From a virus: a stretch of 56,652 nucleotides of DNA. The notes below the pieces were generated by a model. That model did no database searches. It saw nothing but the letters and a program-made list of their open reading frames with translations, and was not told the DNA's origin. The stretch is from positions 1 through 56,652 of IMG/VR virus record IMGVR_UViG_3300037010_000803; one strand, given 5' to 3'. Positions 38,168 through 47,243 of this stretch are shown one piece after another; the stretch's first letter is position 1, and each line of letters opens with the position of its first letter. A program made the translations under genes and the position numbers.

Positions 38168-40435
38168 TTACTCCTCCGAGAGCGGTATGAACGCTCTAGT
38201 GCAATTCGGGTGTTCTATGGGATTTTCTACCATTTGAGCCACAGTCCAATGGTCGCCATTTACTGCGTTACACTCCGCGCAAGAGTCAGGGCTGCCACCA
38301 TCGGAGACCTCGACCATCTCCACTCCCTGCGCGGCGTAGTTAGTGCCTGCTCCCACATTGTATGCAGTCGCCGTTTCCGTCCTTGCCGTTACCATGGCAC
38401 GGGCCGGTGATTCGAGCGTGTCCTGTAACTCTTTGGCTAAGTCCGTGTAGCTCTTGCCGCTGCTTACCGCCTCGGCTATGGCATTGCGTACCGTCTCACG
38501 TACCGTGTCAGAGACGGCCAAATCATTGGGATTGTCTATCCACTCGGAGCCGTCCCACTTCATCCCCAATAATGCAGCTGCTCGCTCTTGCGCCCACACC
38601 GCCGCGCTGGTCTCACCCACGCCCACGAGTTCAGCCGAGTCATCCACCCCGGCGTTATAGACTGCCTCCAGCCATCGTACCAGCGCAGCCCAATCCTCCG
38701 GCGGCATATCCGTCGGCCCCTTGGCCACGAGTTGGGCCTTGCCTTCGGCCAAATACGGCGCAGCCAAATGTCTGTAAATGCGCTGCCAGAGTTCCACGCC
38801 CGCCTCAGTTAACGGCTTGGCGCGCTCGCTTGTCTCCCAACGTAACGCTTTGCGAGGACCCTTGAACGCTTTAGCCACATCGCCTTCTGCCAGGCATTTC
38901 TCCACCCAATATCTAGCAGCGGGCGTTATCGCCGCACTGACAAACGGACGCGGCGCTCGACCATTCTTCGCATCGGCTTTGGCGACCTTCTTCCATCGCG
39001 CCAAGTCCGCCTTCTGGGTATTCTCCGGCGGCGCTTCTGGCGGAGGTGCTTGCGGGGGCGTCTTGCCGCTGCCCTGCAATGGCACATAGCCGGTGGGAGT
39101 CAAGACCATAAGCATGTTCGCTTCCGGCACATCGGAAGGCGGGTCACCCGCTCTCGCCCTGGCCTCATTCACGCTTCGGATACCCAGTTTGACGAACGCC
39201 TCATTTTCCTGTAGTTCCAGTTGTTTGTTTATCTGCGTTTCGGCTATCCACTCGAAACTCACTTCAGTGAGTCCGAGGTCTTCATTGATGTATTCATCCA
39301 GGATTTCTTCGATAAAAATCTTATGTGGCTCGATACCAGATGCCTGAGACTGATTAGCATTGCCCTGCCCTGACCGGCCTAGCCCGGCACTCTTCATAAT
39401 CGGCTCAGGATTTACACCGACCACCCATGCCATCGCCCGAAGTATGAGTTCGTCAAACTCATAATCCCACTTCGGCGGAGGCACAGGGATATACGTTGTC
39501 CCATCCGGTACCGCTATGGCCGCCGCCCGCGCCTGCAAATTGCCCTTCATGCGCGAGTCAAGGTATTTCTGGAAGTCCTCACGCTGTTGCATCGTGAAAT
39601 CTTTCGGGAGGATTAGCCATCCGGGCGGAGTATTCCCAGCCGTGTAGCTGTAGTTCTCTTGCAACGAAGCATTTATCGCCAGCGTGACCAAGGTCAAGCA
39701 TTGCTCTACCGCTGAGAATCCATAGGGCGTCCAGGAGCGCGCATTCATGGGCCGCCAGATTAGTTCATCGGTGGTATATTGCCGCTCCGGGACTCCGTGC
39801 AAGTATTGGTAGAACGCGGCAGCCGGTGGCTCAGGCGGAAGCCCAGCAGCAGTGAGAATCGGCTTGATTTTGGCCGCGTCCATAACTCGCAGTCCCAACG
39901 GCTTCCCGCCAACGGTCTTTCGTTTACCGAGAGCCACTGCCCCAACGACCAGAATATCCTCAAGCACCGCGTTCAGCCAGTCGCCAAATCTCAAATACCC
40001 ATCCGGCTTTTTCAGCCATGCCTCAGCGGCCTGGACATCTGGGCGCTCTGCGTATTTCTCACCCTCCTGCATCTTCAGTGGCCGTATCCCGTGAGGCAGG
40101 CCGCGCATCTGTCTTTTCAGGTCTTCGATTACAAGTCTAATGCCCCAACAGTTGTCAGCCAGTATCCGTAACTGAGATTCACGAGCGCCCGGCTTCGCTT
40201 GGTCAGGATTGAACGTCAGATTGTAGCCAACGGGAATCTCGAATCCGGTCGGCTCCGGGCCAGGACCGCCCAACGGCGGAAGAGGAGCTAATGGCTTAAA
40301 TGGGAATGGGTCCTTGCCTTGTGGGGCCGTTGGAAGTTGAGCGTTCTGAAGCCGATTGTTCAGCGACTCCGCGCCTACGGCGTCGCCCGGCTGTTCACCA
40401 AATTTTATGTCCAGCGCGCCGATTGTTATTCTCAT
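38168..40435 (-). CDS. Portal protein fused to a MuF-type minor head domain (unit B)
   Basis: About 755 aa with the same start context as unit A (overlap with terL stop). The portal part is nearly invariant. In the MuF end the segment after YAAQGVE has changed (SCAECNAVNGDHWTV, NPIEHPNCTRAF), with the Cys and His ligands retained. The local burst of change at the C-terminus suggests exchange or diversifying selection there. Confidence 0.88.
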   Translation of the reverse strand: MRITIGALDIKFGEQPGDAVGAESLNNRLQNAQLPTAPQGKDPFPFKPLAPLPPLGGPGPEPTGFEIPVGYNLTFNPDQAKPGARESQLRILADNCWGIRLVIEDLKRQMRGLPHGIRPLKMQEGEKYAERPDVQAAEAWLKKPDGYLRFGDWLNAVLEDILVVGAVALGKRKTVGGKPLGLRVMDAAKIKPILTAAGLPPEPPAAAFYQYLHGVPERQYTTDELIWRPMNARSWTPYGFSAVEQCLTLVTLAINASLQENYSYTAGNTPPGWLILPKDFTMQQREDFQKYLDSRMKGNLQARAAAIAVPDGTTYIPVPPPKWDYEFDELILRAMAWVVGVNPEPIMKSAGLGRSGQGNANQSQASGIEPHKIFIEEILDEYINEDLGLTEVSFEWIAETQINKQLELQENEAFVKLGIRSVNEARARAGDPPSDVPEANMLMVLTPTGYVPLQGSGKTPPQAPPPEAPPENTQKADLARWKKVAKADAKNGRAPRPFVSAAITPAARYWVEKCLAEGDVAKAFKGPRKALRWETSERAKPLTEAGVELWQRIYRHLAAPYLAEGKAQLVAKGPTDMPPEDWAALVRWLEAVYNAGVDDSAELVGVGETSAAVWAQERAAALLGMKWDGSEWIDNPNDLAVSDTVRETVRNAIAEAVSSGKSYTDLAKELQDTLESPARAMVTARTETATAYNVGAGTNYAAQGVEMVEVSDGGSPDSCAECNAVNGDHWTVAQMVENPIEHPNCTRAFIPLSEE

Positions 40436-41877
40436 ACGGTCTCCAATTTGGTCTTCATCCATTCCAGGAAATTCGGGTCAGCACTGAAATTCCCCGCAAA
40501 GGCCAGTAACAAGGCGTCAGCGTCATCCGGTGAACGCCCGATTCTCGTTCTTGTTTTATCCTTGGGCTCCACCTTGACTCTACCAGAGCTATCGGGAGCC
40601 CATCGAGGCGCTATCAATTGCCCTACCGTCTCATCGTCAAGCTCGGACAAATCCCAGCCGCCCGACTGTGACAACTCTCTTCCCACTTCCCACCATAGCT
40701 GGTCACGCAGTTTCGGGAATCTCGCCGGGTCCGTTGATGTTTCACCGACGTTCACGCCCACCACTTCCGCGCCGTGCTCTGGCCGAAGTTCTTTGAGTCT
40801 CCCGACCACGCCCCAGCCGATTCCGCAAAGGTCAACCTTGATTCGACTCGCGCCAGTGAGCTTGATAGCCTGCACCGCATAGCCCACGGCCTCGCTGCTG
40901 TCTGGCGTGTGATAGCGCCACGTTCGCCCTGCTTTCGGGCCTCGCCTCTCCCGAATAACCGTTTCGTCGCCGCCTGCTCCCACGTCCATACCAAGCTCCA
41001 CCGGCAAGAGTTCTTCGGGCTTGTACTCTCTCGGCTTCTGGCACTTGACCACCCACGACCACGGTACCACCCCGGAAACTGCGTCTTCAGGAAAACGCCC
41101 CAGAACGCGGCTAACATAGCGCGGGTCCGACTCGCCCCATTCCTTCTGGCGTTCTTCCACCCACAGCTTGCCGGTCAAGAGCTTCAGCACATCCGGCGGG
41201 CAGGGCTCCCCGGTGAAGGCTGGCAAGTCCAACGCCGATACCGGAATCACGTGCCACCCACTTCCAGGACGGCACATCTTGGCAAAGTGGCTTAGCGGGT
41301 CGTCAGGATTGCCGATTGCCAGTATCCGGCTTCCTTCCGACGTTACAAGTCCTTCCGCCGCGGTGAATATCTCTTCAGGGACTCCGGCGGCTTCATCCAC
41401 CACGACCAAGACCTTTTCAGCATGAATCCCTTGAAAGGCCGTTGGGTCGTAGTCGGCTGGCTTCCGGCCAAAGGCCACCAATTCACCGTTCAGACGCCAC
41501 TCGGTCTGATTCATCTCTCCGAGCGGCGCTCTGGCATGGGCGCGATTCAGTTCCCGCCAGAGAATAGCTCTAACTTGAATGAACGTTGGCGCAGTCGAAA
41601 TTACTAGCGCGCTGCCTGGCGGATTCGTGGCAATCCACCAATACATCAGCCTTGCCGCTAAGAAGGACTTGCCCGTCCCATGCGCCGAAGGAACAGCCAC
41701 ATGCCTATGCTTGACTATGGCATCGGCTATTTCTGCTTGGCGGCTCCAAAGGTGGCAATGAAGTGACTGGCGGATGTAGTCTGAAGGCCAGGCATCCAAA
41801 TTGCCAAGCCCTCGCCGTGCAAGTTCAGCGTCAATCTCTGCTTGCCATGCGTCGCTTAAGCTCTGCCAGTTTCTCAC
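40432..41877 (-). CDS. terL: Terminase large subunit (unit B)
   Basis: 481 aa. Walker A AHGTGKS near 68, Walker B VLVVVDEA near 159, nuclease MDVGAGGDETVI near 306 and DADALLLAF near the end. The N-terminal 35 residues (MRNWQSLSDAWQAEIDAELA region) differ completely from unit A, next to the equally different end of TerS. Confidence 0.92.
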   Translation of the reverse strand: MRNWQSLSDAWQAEIDAELARRGLGNLDAWPSDYIRQSLHCHLWSRQAEIADAIVKHRHVAVPSAHGTGKSFLAARLMYWWIATNPPGSALVISTAPTFIQVRAILWRELNRAHARAPLGEMNQTEWRLNGELVAFGRKPADYDPTAFQGIHAEKVLVVVDEAAGVPEEIFTAAEGLVTSEGSRILAIGNPDDPLSHFAKMCRPGSGWHVIPVSALDLPAFTGEPCPPDVLKLLTGKLWVEERQKEWGESDPRYVSRVLGRFPEDAVSGVVPWSWVVKCQKPREYKPEELLPVELGMDVGAGGDETVIRERRGPKAGRTWRYHTPDSSEAVGYAVQAIKLTGASRIKVDLCGIGWGVVGRLKELRPEHGAEVVGVNVGETSTDPARFPKLRDQLWWEVGRELSQSGGWDLSELDDETVGQLIAPRWAPDSSGRVKVEPKDKTRTRIGRSPDDADALLLAFAGNFSADPNFLEWMKTKLETV

Positions 41878-42304
41878 GGGCCGCCACTAACTCCTCATCG
41901 GTGAAGTGTTGCAGGTCAGGCAGGTGGACAGTGCTCTCTTCCGGCAATCCGGCTGCCTTGCGCGCCTGTTCAAGTGCAGTCTCTACCGTTCGCAATGCCT
42001 CGCTGTAGGTGGTAGGATTCAACTGCTGCATCGCGGTCAGCCCCTTGCTCAAAAGAGCGTCTGACACGCGCATCTGTTTGGCCCTAAGTTCTGCCTCTGT
42101 TGTACTTACGCGCCCCAGCGTCTTGCTTGCCACCTGCTGGCGGTACGCTGCCCGCGCTTCAGCCCAGCGCTCTTTGGAGGCTCGCTTGCCAACTGTGGCG
42201 AAGTTCACCCCATACTTGGCCGCTATACTGCGCTGGGTGACGCTCTCGTCACCGGCTATATATTCAGCCTTTATGGCTTCCCAATTCACACGTGGGGCTG
42301 GCAT
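41831..42304 (-). CDS. terS: Terminase small subunit (unit B)
   Basis: 157 aa with the same N-terminal helix-turn-helix as unit A (VTQRSIAAKYGVNFATVGKR). The C-terminal half (HLPDLQHFTDEELVAAREK) is different. TAATG overlap with the ParB-methyltransferase stop; no room for the plus-strand gene of unit A. Confidence 0.86.
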   Translation of the reverse strand: MPAPRVNWEAIKAEYIAGDESVTQRSIAAKYGVNFATVGKRASKERWAEARAAYRQQVASKTLGRVSTTEAELRAKQMRVSDALLSKGLTAMQQLNPTTYSEALRTVETALEQARKAAGLPEESTVHLPDLQHFTDEELVAAREKLAELKRRMASRD

Positions 42305-43593
42305 TAAATACGCTCCATTCTCAATTCAGGGAATGCGTCCTTCATGCGCTGAAGAATGACCGCGCAGTAGGACGGGCTGATTTCGATTCCGTAGCACTTG
42401 CGGCCAAGATTCTGGCAAGCTACCATTGTGGTGCCAGAACCCAGAAAAGGGTCGCACACGACATCTTCGGAGTTGCTGCTATTCTCGACCATCTGCTGGA
42501 CTAACTCCACGGGCTTCATTGTGGGATGCTCTTCCGACACCGTTGGCCTGGCCACCTCAAAAACGCTGTCCTTTGTCCTGCCCGTGCTCCACGACGACGT
42601 GCCGCCGCATTTCCAGCCGTACCAAATCTGCTCGTGGCGGTAATGGTAATTAGTGCGCCCCAACACAAGGCGGTCTTTCACCCACACCAGCCATTGATGC
42701 CGCGTCCATGGCGTTTCCTCTAGCGCCACATCCATGATTCGGAGCGGCGGCCCCGCCGGAGCCGCTACATACATGTCTCCATCAACAAATGCCGCGAAGG
42801 CGGAGAGAGATTGCTTCCATAACGCGGCCATCCCCATCTCGTCAAGCGCGTCATTGGCGATGGGAGCGTGCTTCCCCGGGTGGTTGTGATTCCCGTAATC
42901 CACACCATACGGCGGGTCCGTCCAAATCATGCGTCCTCGGCTCTCACCCATCAGCCGCGCCACATCTTCGGCCTTCGTGGAGTCCCCGCATAGCAGCCGG
43001 TGTTCACCAATGCGCCAAAGGTCACCGGTCTTGACCTGCCAGGTCTTGTTCAACTCTTCGGCGCGGTCAACCTGTGGCTCCGCGTCAGACGGCTCCACTG
43101 GCGTTTCAAAGTCCAGTCCCTTGCTTCCCGCTATCTCGGACAAGAGCGCATCAATTTCCGCGCCCATGTTCGGAATCTCGCGTAAGAGCGCTTCCAGCTT
43201 TTCGTTGTCCGTCCCCGCCATAGCTGAAAGCGGGTCCAGCGTGGCAAGAATCAGATTCTCTTCTTCCTCGCTCAGGTCCACGTAAAGCACGGGAACGGTC
43301 TTTTCATTCCGGCTAATCGCCATTGCCACCCTTAGGTGGCCGTCCACAACGTGGCCCGTGTTCCTGTTGACGATTATTCTGGTCACCCAGCCTACCTTGT
43401 CAAGCACGGCGGCCAGGGCGTTCTCTTGCTCGTGGCTATGAACGCGCCAGTTCGCCGGATTCGTGAGTAGCTTCTCCGGCGCTTCTTCGCCTTCCCCTAC
43501 AATCCGATTTTGCCATTCTGCCTTGCTGGCTTTTCCCAACGCTGGCCCCCAATAAAACAACACCGTGCTTTCAGGCACGGCGCAAAAGTCCAC
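42304..43593 (-). CDS. ParB-like domain fused to a DNA methyltransferase (unit B)
   Basis: 429 aa. The N-terminal 150 residues match the unit A ParB protein (DGHLR near 84). From about 185 comes a DNA methyltransferase: WRIGEHRLLCGDS, catalytic TDPPYG near 225, and SAM-binding DPFLGSGTT near 383. N6-adenine or N4-cytosine methylation is expected. The ParB part probably gives DNA binding. This fusion is known in phages and prophages; its replacement in unit A by ParB plus radical SAM is not something I recognise. Start uncertainty is the same as in unit A. Confidence 0.85.
   Translation of the reverse strand: MDFCAVPESTVLFYWGPALGKASKAEWQNRIVGEGEEAPEKLLTNPANWRVHSHEQENALAAVLDKVGWVTRIIVNRNTGHVVDGHLRVAMAISRNEKTVPVLYVDLSEEEENLILATLDPLSAMAGTDNEKLEALLREIPNMGAEIDALLSEIAGSKGLDFETPVEPSDAEPQVDRAEELNKTWQVKTGDLWRIGEHRLLCGDSTKAEDVARLMGESRGRMIWTDPPYGVDYGNHNHPGKHAPIANDALDEMGMAALWKQSLSAFAAFVDGDMYVAAPAGPPLRIMDVALEETPWTRHQWLVWVKDRLVLGRTNYHYRHEQIWYGWKCGGTSSWSTGRTKDSVFEVARPTVSEEHPTMKPVELVQQMVENSSNSEDVVCDPFLGSGTTMVACQNLGRKCYGIEISPSYCAVILQRMKDAFPELRMERI
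43563..43580 (-). promoter_or_regulatory. Leader stem-loop after the parB promoter (unit B)
   Basis: CCGTGC/GCACGG stem identical to unit A, loop CTGAAA instead of TGAGAT, followed by the same T-rich TGTTGTTTTATT. Change confined to the loop supports an RNA role rather than coding. Confidence 0.6.
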
Positions 43594-43599
43594 GGTGAT

Positions 43600-43628
43600 A
43601 ATATAATGCCTTTGTTTTCGTTTGTCAA
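43600..43628 (-). promoter_or_regulatory. Promoter upstream of parB-methyltransferase (unit B)
   Basis: Minus-strand TTGACA (43,628-43,623), 17 bp, TATATT (43,605-43,600). Same boxes and spacing as 9,999-10,027 with a partly different spacer. Confidence 0.8.
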
Positions 43629-43650
43629 GTGGCGTAACTACTTGATTCTG

Positions 43651-44217
43651 CTAACGTTCCCCGCTGTCCCATTTTTGGCCTTCATAGCACACCTTCAGCC
43701 GGTACCAGAGCCTTGGCAGTGCATGATGGTGTGGCCGCTTAACTCCCACATGCGCCTGATACGCTCTCGCCAGTTCCCCCCAGCATGGCGCTTGGCCCTG
43801 TCTATGACCAGCCGCCCAGAGCAAGATTAACTTCGGCGGCTCCGGTATAGCGGGAGTCCTGTACTCGTTACACCAGCGTTCAAAATCAAGCGCCCAGTTC
43901 ACGGCGTCTAATCCACGCACCTCTACCGACGCGCTCCCGCTCGGAGCAACAAAAACAATCTCCGGCTCTTCGTCATACGCCCATCGTAGTGGAGAGCGAC
44001 AGTAAGGGCAGAGTTGCGGCACAGCCTGCCCGCTCGTTACCAGCACGCGGAATCCGTGAGAGCATTCAGAGCAGTAACGCAACGCTTCGCCCTTTGCCAC
44101 GACGGGAATCATCCTTTTCCCGCCGCTCTCTCCGAGTAATCCCGTTCCTGCGTAGCGCCAACAGGCAGAAGTCCAGGTCGGTGCATAGGCTCTCAACAGA
44201 ACTAGCAGGTCATTCAT
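43651..44217 (-). CDS. Zinc-ribbon early protein (unit B)
   Basis: About 188 aa. CSECSHGF and CPYCRSPL as in unit A. The C-terminus continues as YEGQKWDSGER into sequence that in unit A lies beyond the inserted cassette, so this is probably the ancestral form. Confidence 0.75.
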   Translation of the reverse strand: MNDLLVLLRAYAPTWTSACWRYAGTGLLGESGGKRMIPVVAKGEALRYCSECSHGFRVLVTSGQAVPQLCPYCRSPLRWAYDEEPEIVFVAPSGSASVEVRGLDAVNWALDFERWCNEYRTPAIPEPPKLILLWAAGHRQGQAPCWGELARAYQAHVGVKRPHHHALPRLWYRLKVCYEGQKWDSGER

Positions 44218-44259
44218 CATCACCCCCTAAAACGGCCAAATTCGCGTTTCGGACGCGCT

Positions 44260-44481
44260 TCAAGTAGATTCCACACCCCCGCCCTGTTTCGTTGAATCTT
44301 GCCCTGTTTCCGTGCGCCGTCCAGCGTCCTTGGTGCGCATCCGGTATTCGTAGTGGCAGTTCGGGCACCGTCCATGAAGATAGCCTTTCCCAAATACTGT
44401 TTTCCAATAAAAGCCATGGAACTCAAACTCGAAGCCGCACTTAGGGCATACAACATTGCCTCGTTTATAGGGCATTAGCAT
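44260..44481 (-). CDS. Zinc-ribbon protein, 73 aa (unit B)
   Basis: Starts MLMPYKRGNVVCPKCG with SD GGAGG six bases upstream and overlaps the previous gene. Two knuckles, CPKCGFEF and CPNCHYEY, make one ribbon. Only its last residues survive in the unit A fusion gene at 11,165-11,377. Confidence 0.72.
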   Translation of the reverse strand: MLMPYKRGNVVCPKCGFEFEFHGFYWKTVFGKGYLHGRCPNCHYEYRMRTKDAGRRTETGQDSTKQGGGVEST

Positions 44482-44638
44482 CTCTGGCCTCCTTCTCCCG
44501 CTTGCGGTACTCGCGGATGCTCTCCCGAATCTCCTTGCGGCCACAGCGCAGGCACAGCCCGCTCTCGGTCGCTCCAAGCCGGTGGCAACGCCTGCACCGG
44601 AAATTGTAATTTATGACGATTTCGCGCTTTTCAGCCAT
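44465..44638 (-). CDS. Zinc-ribbon protein, 57 aa (unit B)
   Basis: MAEKREIVINYNFRCRRCH then LCLRCGRKEIRESIREY: a CxxC...CxxC ribbon and a basic helix. SD GGAGGTG; overlaps the methyltransferase stop by 8 nt. Its second half is the donor-like sequence of the unit A fusion gene. Confidence 0.72.
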   Translation of the reverse strand: MAEKREIVINYNFRCRRCHRLGATESGLCLRCGRKEIRESIREYRKREKEARDANAL

Positions 44639-45422
44639 TTTCACCTCCAAATAGCGACGGCTGGGCCAAGGCGGCCTTAATGCGCTTGACGGCAATGTCA
44701 CAATAGGCGGGCTCCAGTTCAATCCCAATGAAGTTCCGGCCCAACTTTACTGCGCTCTCCCCCGTGCTCCCGTGGCCCATAAATGGGTCCAGTACAACGT
44801 CCCCGGCTTGACTATGCAATTTGATGAAATGGGCGGATAACGCGGAAGGCTTTTCCGTGGGATGTTGCGTCTTCGAGGGAATAATTTTGCTACATTGCCC
44901 CGGCCTGATGATATTCTCCACGCGCTTGGTGGTATCATACCATCGGCAAGCCGCCCCAGGCACCTGTCCAATCAGGACGACTTCGTATGAACGGCGATAA
45001 TGCCATCCCATGCCCATCGGCCCTTTGTCCCAAATCACCATCTGCTTGAATTGGAATATCTCATCCATCCATAACGACCAGCGCGCAAACTGAGGGTCTG
45101 GGCCACCTCCGGCGCAGCAACAGCAACAACAGGAGCCGGGCGCCAAGGTGCGATAAGCTAACGTCAAAAAAGAGCGGAATAGCTCGTTGGCTTCCGGCCC
45201 ATCATTCGCGATAGGACGCCATTCGCTCTCAGGCACAGGTCCCCTTCCTAGCGCAGCCTCCCTACATGCAATCAAATCACCGTTGTTGTTGTTGTGGCCG
45301 TACGGCGGGTCGGTAAATATCATATCCACGGCCTTCTCTAACGTTGGCAGAACATCAAGGCAGTCAGCGCAGTACAGCGTGGCCGTCGTCGCGCCGTCGC
45401 TCAGGATGACCGGCTCAGTCAT
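44631..45422 (-). CDS. DNA methyltransferase, DPPY type (unit B)
   Basis: 263 aa. TDPPYGHNNNN near residue 37 and DPFMGHGSTGE near 215. The first 35 and last 35 residues match the unit A methyltransferase at 19,374-20,024, but the middle is different (with an unusual CCCCCCAGGG run near 98) and the gene sits elsewhere, between the Cys-rich protein and zinc-ribbon genes. A different target sequence is likely. The SAM motif has His where unit A has Ser. Confidence 0.83.
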   Translation of the reverse strand: MTEPVILSDGATTATLYCADCLDVLPTLEKAVDMIFTDPPYGHNNNNGDLIACREAALGRGPVPESEWRPIANDGPEANELFRSFLTLAYRTLAPGSCCCCCCAGGGPDPQFARWSLWMDEIFQFKQMVIWDKGPMGMGWHYRRSYEVVLIGQVPGAACRWYDTTKRVENIIRPGQCSKIIPSKTQHPTEKPSALSAHFIKLHSQAGDVVLDPFMGHGSTGESAVKLGRNFIGIELEPAYCDIAVKRIKAALAQPSLFGGENG

Positions 45423-45703
45423 TTCTCATCTTCCCTTTCCGGGCATTCCCAACAATACGCCAGAGGGCTGGCATATCCCATCCGCTTGGCAATCTCCGCC
45501 GAAACGGTACCGTCACCACAAGCTGCGAGGCTGATGGCGTCGTCAATTTCGCAAGCCCCATTCTCGCCAGTGTATTTCTTGCAGCGGCAACAGTTGGCAT
45601 CTTGCCAGTCCATACGCTGCGCCCCGCTGGAGAATGGGCGTATCCTGCCAGTTCCGAGTCCCATTAAGCGCAAGTATTCCATTCGCCTGCTTTCATTCTT
45701 CAT
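45419..45703 (-). CDS. Cys-rich conserved phage protein (unit B)
   Basis: 94 aa, SD GGAGGTGACAG. The core from GRIRPFSSGAQRMDWQ onward is almost identical to unit A; the N-terminus has 13 extra residues (MKNESRRMEYLRL). All Cys kept. Confidence 0.75.
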   Translation of the reverse strand: MKNESRRMEYLRLMGLGTGRIRPFSSGAQRMDWQDANCCRCKKYTGENGACEIDDAISLAACGDGTVSAEIAKRMGYASPLAYCWECPEREDEK

Positions 45704-45706
45704 CTG

Positions 45707-45910
45707 TCACCTCCTTTCTTCCCCAGAAATTGGAAAATAAGCAATAGCATCTGTCACTACCTTAGCGCCAGCCAGAAAGGCCGCTGAAGCGCTTGCCGTT
45801 TTCGCCCAGGTCACTACTCCATTCCAATCTCTCGCCTTCCGGCTGTCCTCGGCCTTACTAAGAGCCACTGCCACCGTGGCCTCGTGTATTTTCGTTACTT
45901 TACTCGCCAT
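45707..45910 (-). CDS. Small helical protein after the helicase (unit B only)
   Basis: 67 aa, MASKVTKIHEATVAVALS then an Ala-rich helix (VVTWAKTASASAAFLAGA). It occupies the slot of the unrelated unit A gene 11,616-11,822. Overlaps the helicase stop by 11 nt. Unknown. Confidence 0.65.
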   Translation of the reverse strand: MASKVTKIHEATVAVALSKAEDSRKARDWNGVVTWAKTASASAAFLAGAKVVTDAIAYFPISGEERR

Positions 45911-47243
45911 CCGCCGCCTCCATTCCGTAGTCTTCGCGCTCTTCCCACTTGAGCACCGCCCTGTTGTATGTCATGTCTAGCACACCCGTCCCGCCGTCTT
46001 GTTGTTTCGCCAGAATGATTTTGGCCGGTGTCCGAGAAGCATCCCAGCGGTCTATATTCCAACGGTGAAGTAGCACAACACCCGTTGCCTTCTCTTCGAG
46101 CGTCCCGCATTCCTTCAGGTCGGCCAGCGTTGGCAACTCGTCTTCTTTGTTGCTCTCCGCGTTCCTGTTCAATTGCGCCGCCAACAGTACAGGGACCTTC
46201 ATCCGTTGCGCCATCGCGTCTATGGCCCACACGGCCTTAGCTCCTTCTTCCCGCAAGGTGTTGAATCGTTGAGGCGAGCGAATCAGCTGGAAATAATCCA
46301 AGACGATTAAATCTAATCCGTCCATGCGCTGTTCCGCTTCCACGGCCTTGGCTTCGATTTCCGAGGGCGAGGCCGAAGGCATAACGGCCATAACGTAGTT
46401 GTCCACTCCCAGCCGGTCGTTAATGGCCGCCGAAAGACGACTCATTTCCTTGGCGTCCAACGGCTTTTTGCAGTTGGTCGGATTCTTCACCCTTGCTAAC
46501 GCGAGCCCAGTCATATGAGTCAAAAGCCGCCAAGCGTTGCGTTCAAGCCCCATTTCCAGAGCGCAGTGGAAGATTTTCTTCTTGCCCCGTAGATGGTGCT
46601 CTATGATGCCGGTGAGAAAGGTCGTTTTACCGACTCTCGGCCGAGCGCCCACCACCCAAAAGCTCCCAGGCTCCATTCCGTATTCGACCTTGCCGTCCAG
46701 GGAGGGCAGCCCGAAGTCCAATCCCAATGTTTTGCCCTTCCGCCGCTCCAGGTAGCTCTCCATGACCGCCGAGGCGATTTCCGGGCCGGTGAACATAGTC
46801 TTGCGCGCTTCCACCCGCTCCTTGACCTTGTGGATGTACTGAGCGGCCTTTTCTGCCAGTTCCCCAGCCGGAGCGATTCCCTGCGAAGCATCCGCCAGTT
46901 TCTGGCCCACCCGTTCAAGATGACGCCGCGCCGCTCCGTCCAGGACAATGCCACAATAGTTTCTCGATTGCCGCGTGTCGAGGTCAGGCAGCCCTTCCGT
47001 GAGACCGGCCACCCAGCCCGCGCCACCCACCTTCACCATTTCACCGGAGCGCGCAAGTTCACGGCTCACGGTCACCAAATCGGCGTTGGCACCCAGGGTC
47101 AAAGCTGTCTTGAAAATAATCGCCAGCGCGGTAGAAGGCATGTCTTCAGGCCGTAGCGTCTCAAAGGCGACGCTTTTGGCGGCCTTGCAGTTCAAGAGAA
47201 TTGCTCCCAAAATCACTTTAGCAGCTTCGATTGAGTCATCCAT
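45900..47243 (-). CDS. dnaB: Replicative DNA helicase, DnaB family (unit B)
   Basis: 447 aa. Walker A GARPRVGKTT near 198, Walker B LIVLDYFQLI near 311, AAQLNRN near 357. It differs from unit A across most of its length apart from the motifs, and starts within the initiator gene (31-nt overlap). Each initiator may therefore be matched to its own helicase, although the helicase-facing end of the initiators is conserved. Confidence 0.92.
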   Translation of the reverse strand: MDDSIEAAKVILGAILLNCKAAKSVAFETLRPEDMPSTALAIIFKTALTLGANADLVTVSRELARSGEMVKVGGAGWVAGLTEGLPDLDTRQSRNYCGIVLDGAARRHLERVGQKLADASQGIAPAGELAEKAAQYIHKVKERVEARKTMFTGPEIASAVMESYLERRKGKTLGLDFGLPSLDGKVEYGMEPGSFWVVGARPRVGKTTFLTGIIEHHLRGKKKIFHCALEMGLERNAWRLLTHMTGLALARVKNPTNCKKPLDAKEMSRLSAAINDRLGVDNYVMAVMPSASPSEIEAKAVEAEQRMDGLDLIVLDYFQLIRSPQRFNTLREEGAKAVWAIDAMAQRMKVPVLLAAQLNRNAESNKEDELPTLADLKECGTLEEKATGVVLLHRWNIDRWDASRTPAKIILAKQQDGGTGVLDMTYNRAVLKWEEREDYGMEAADGE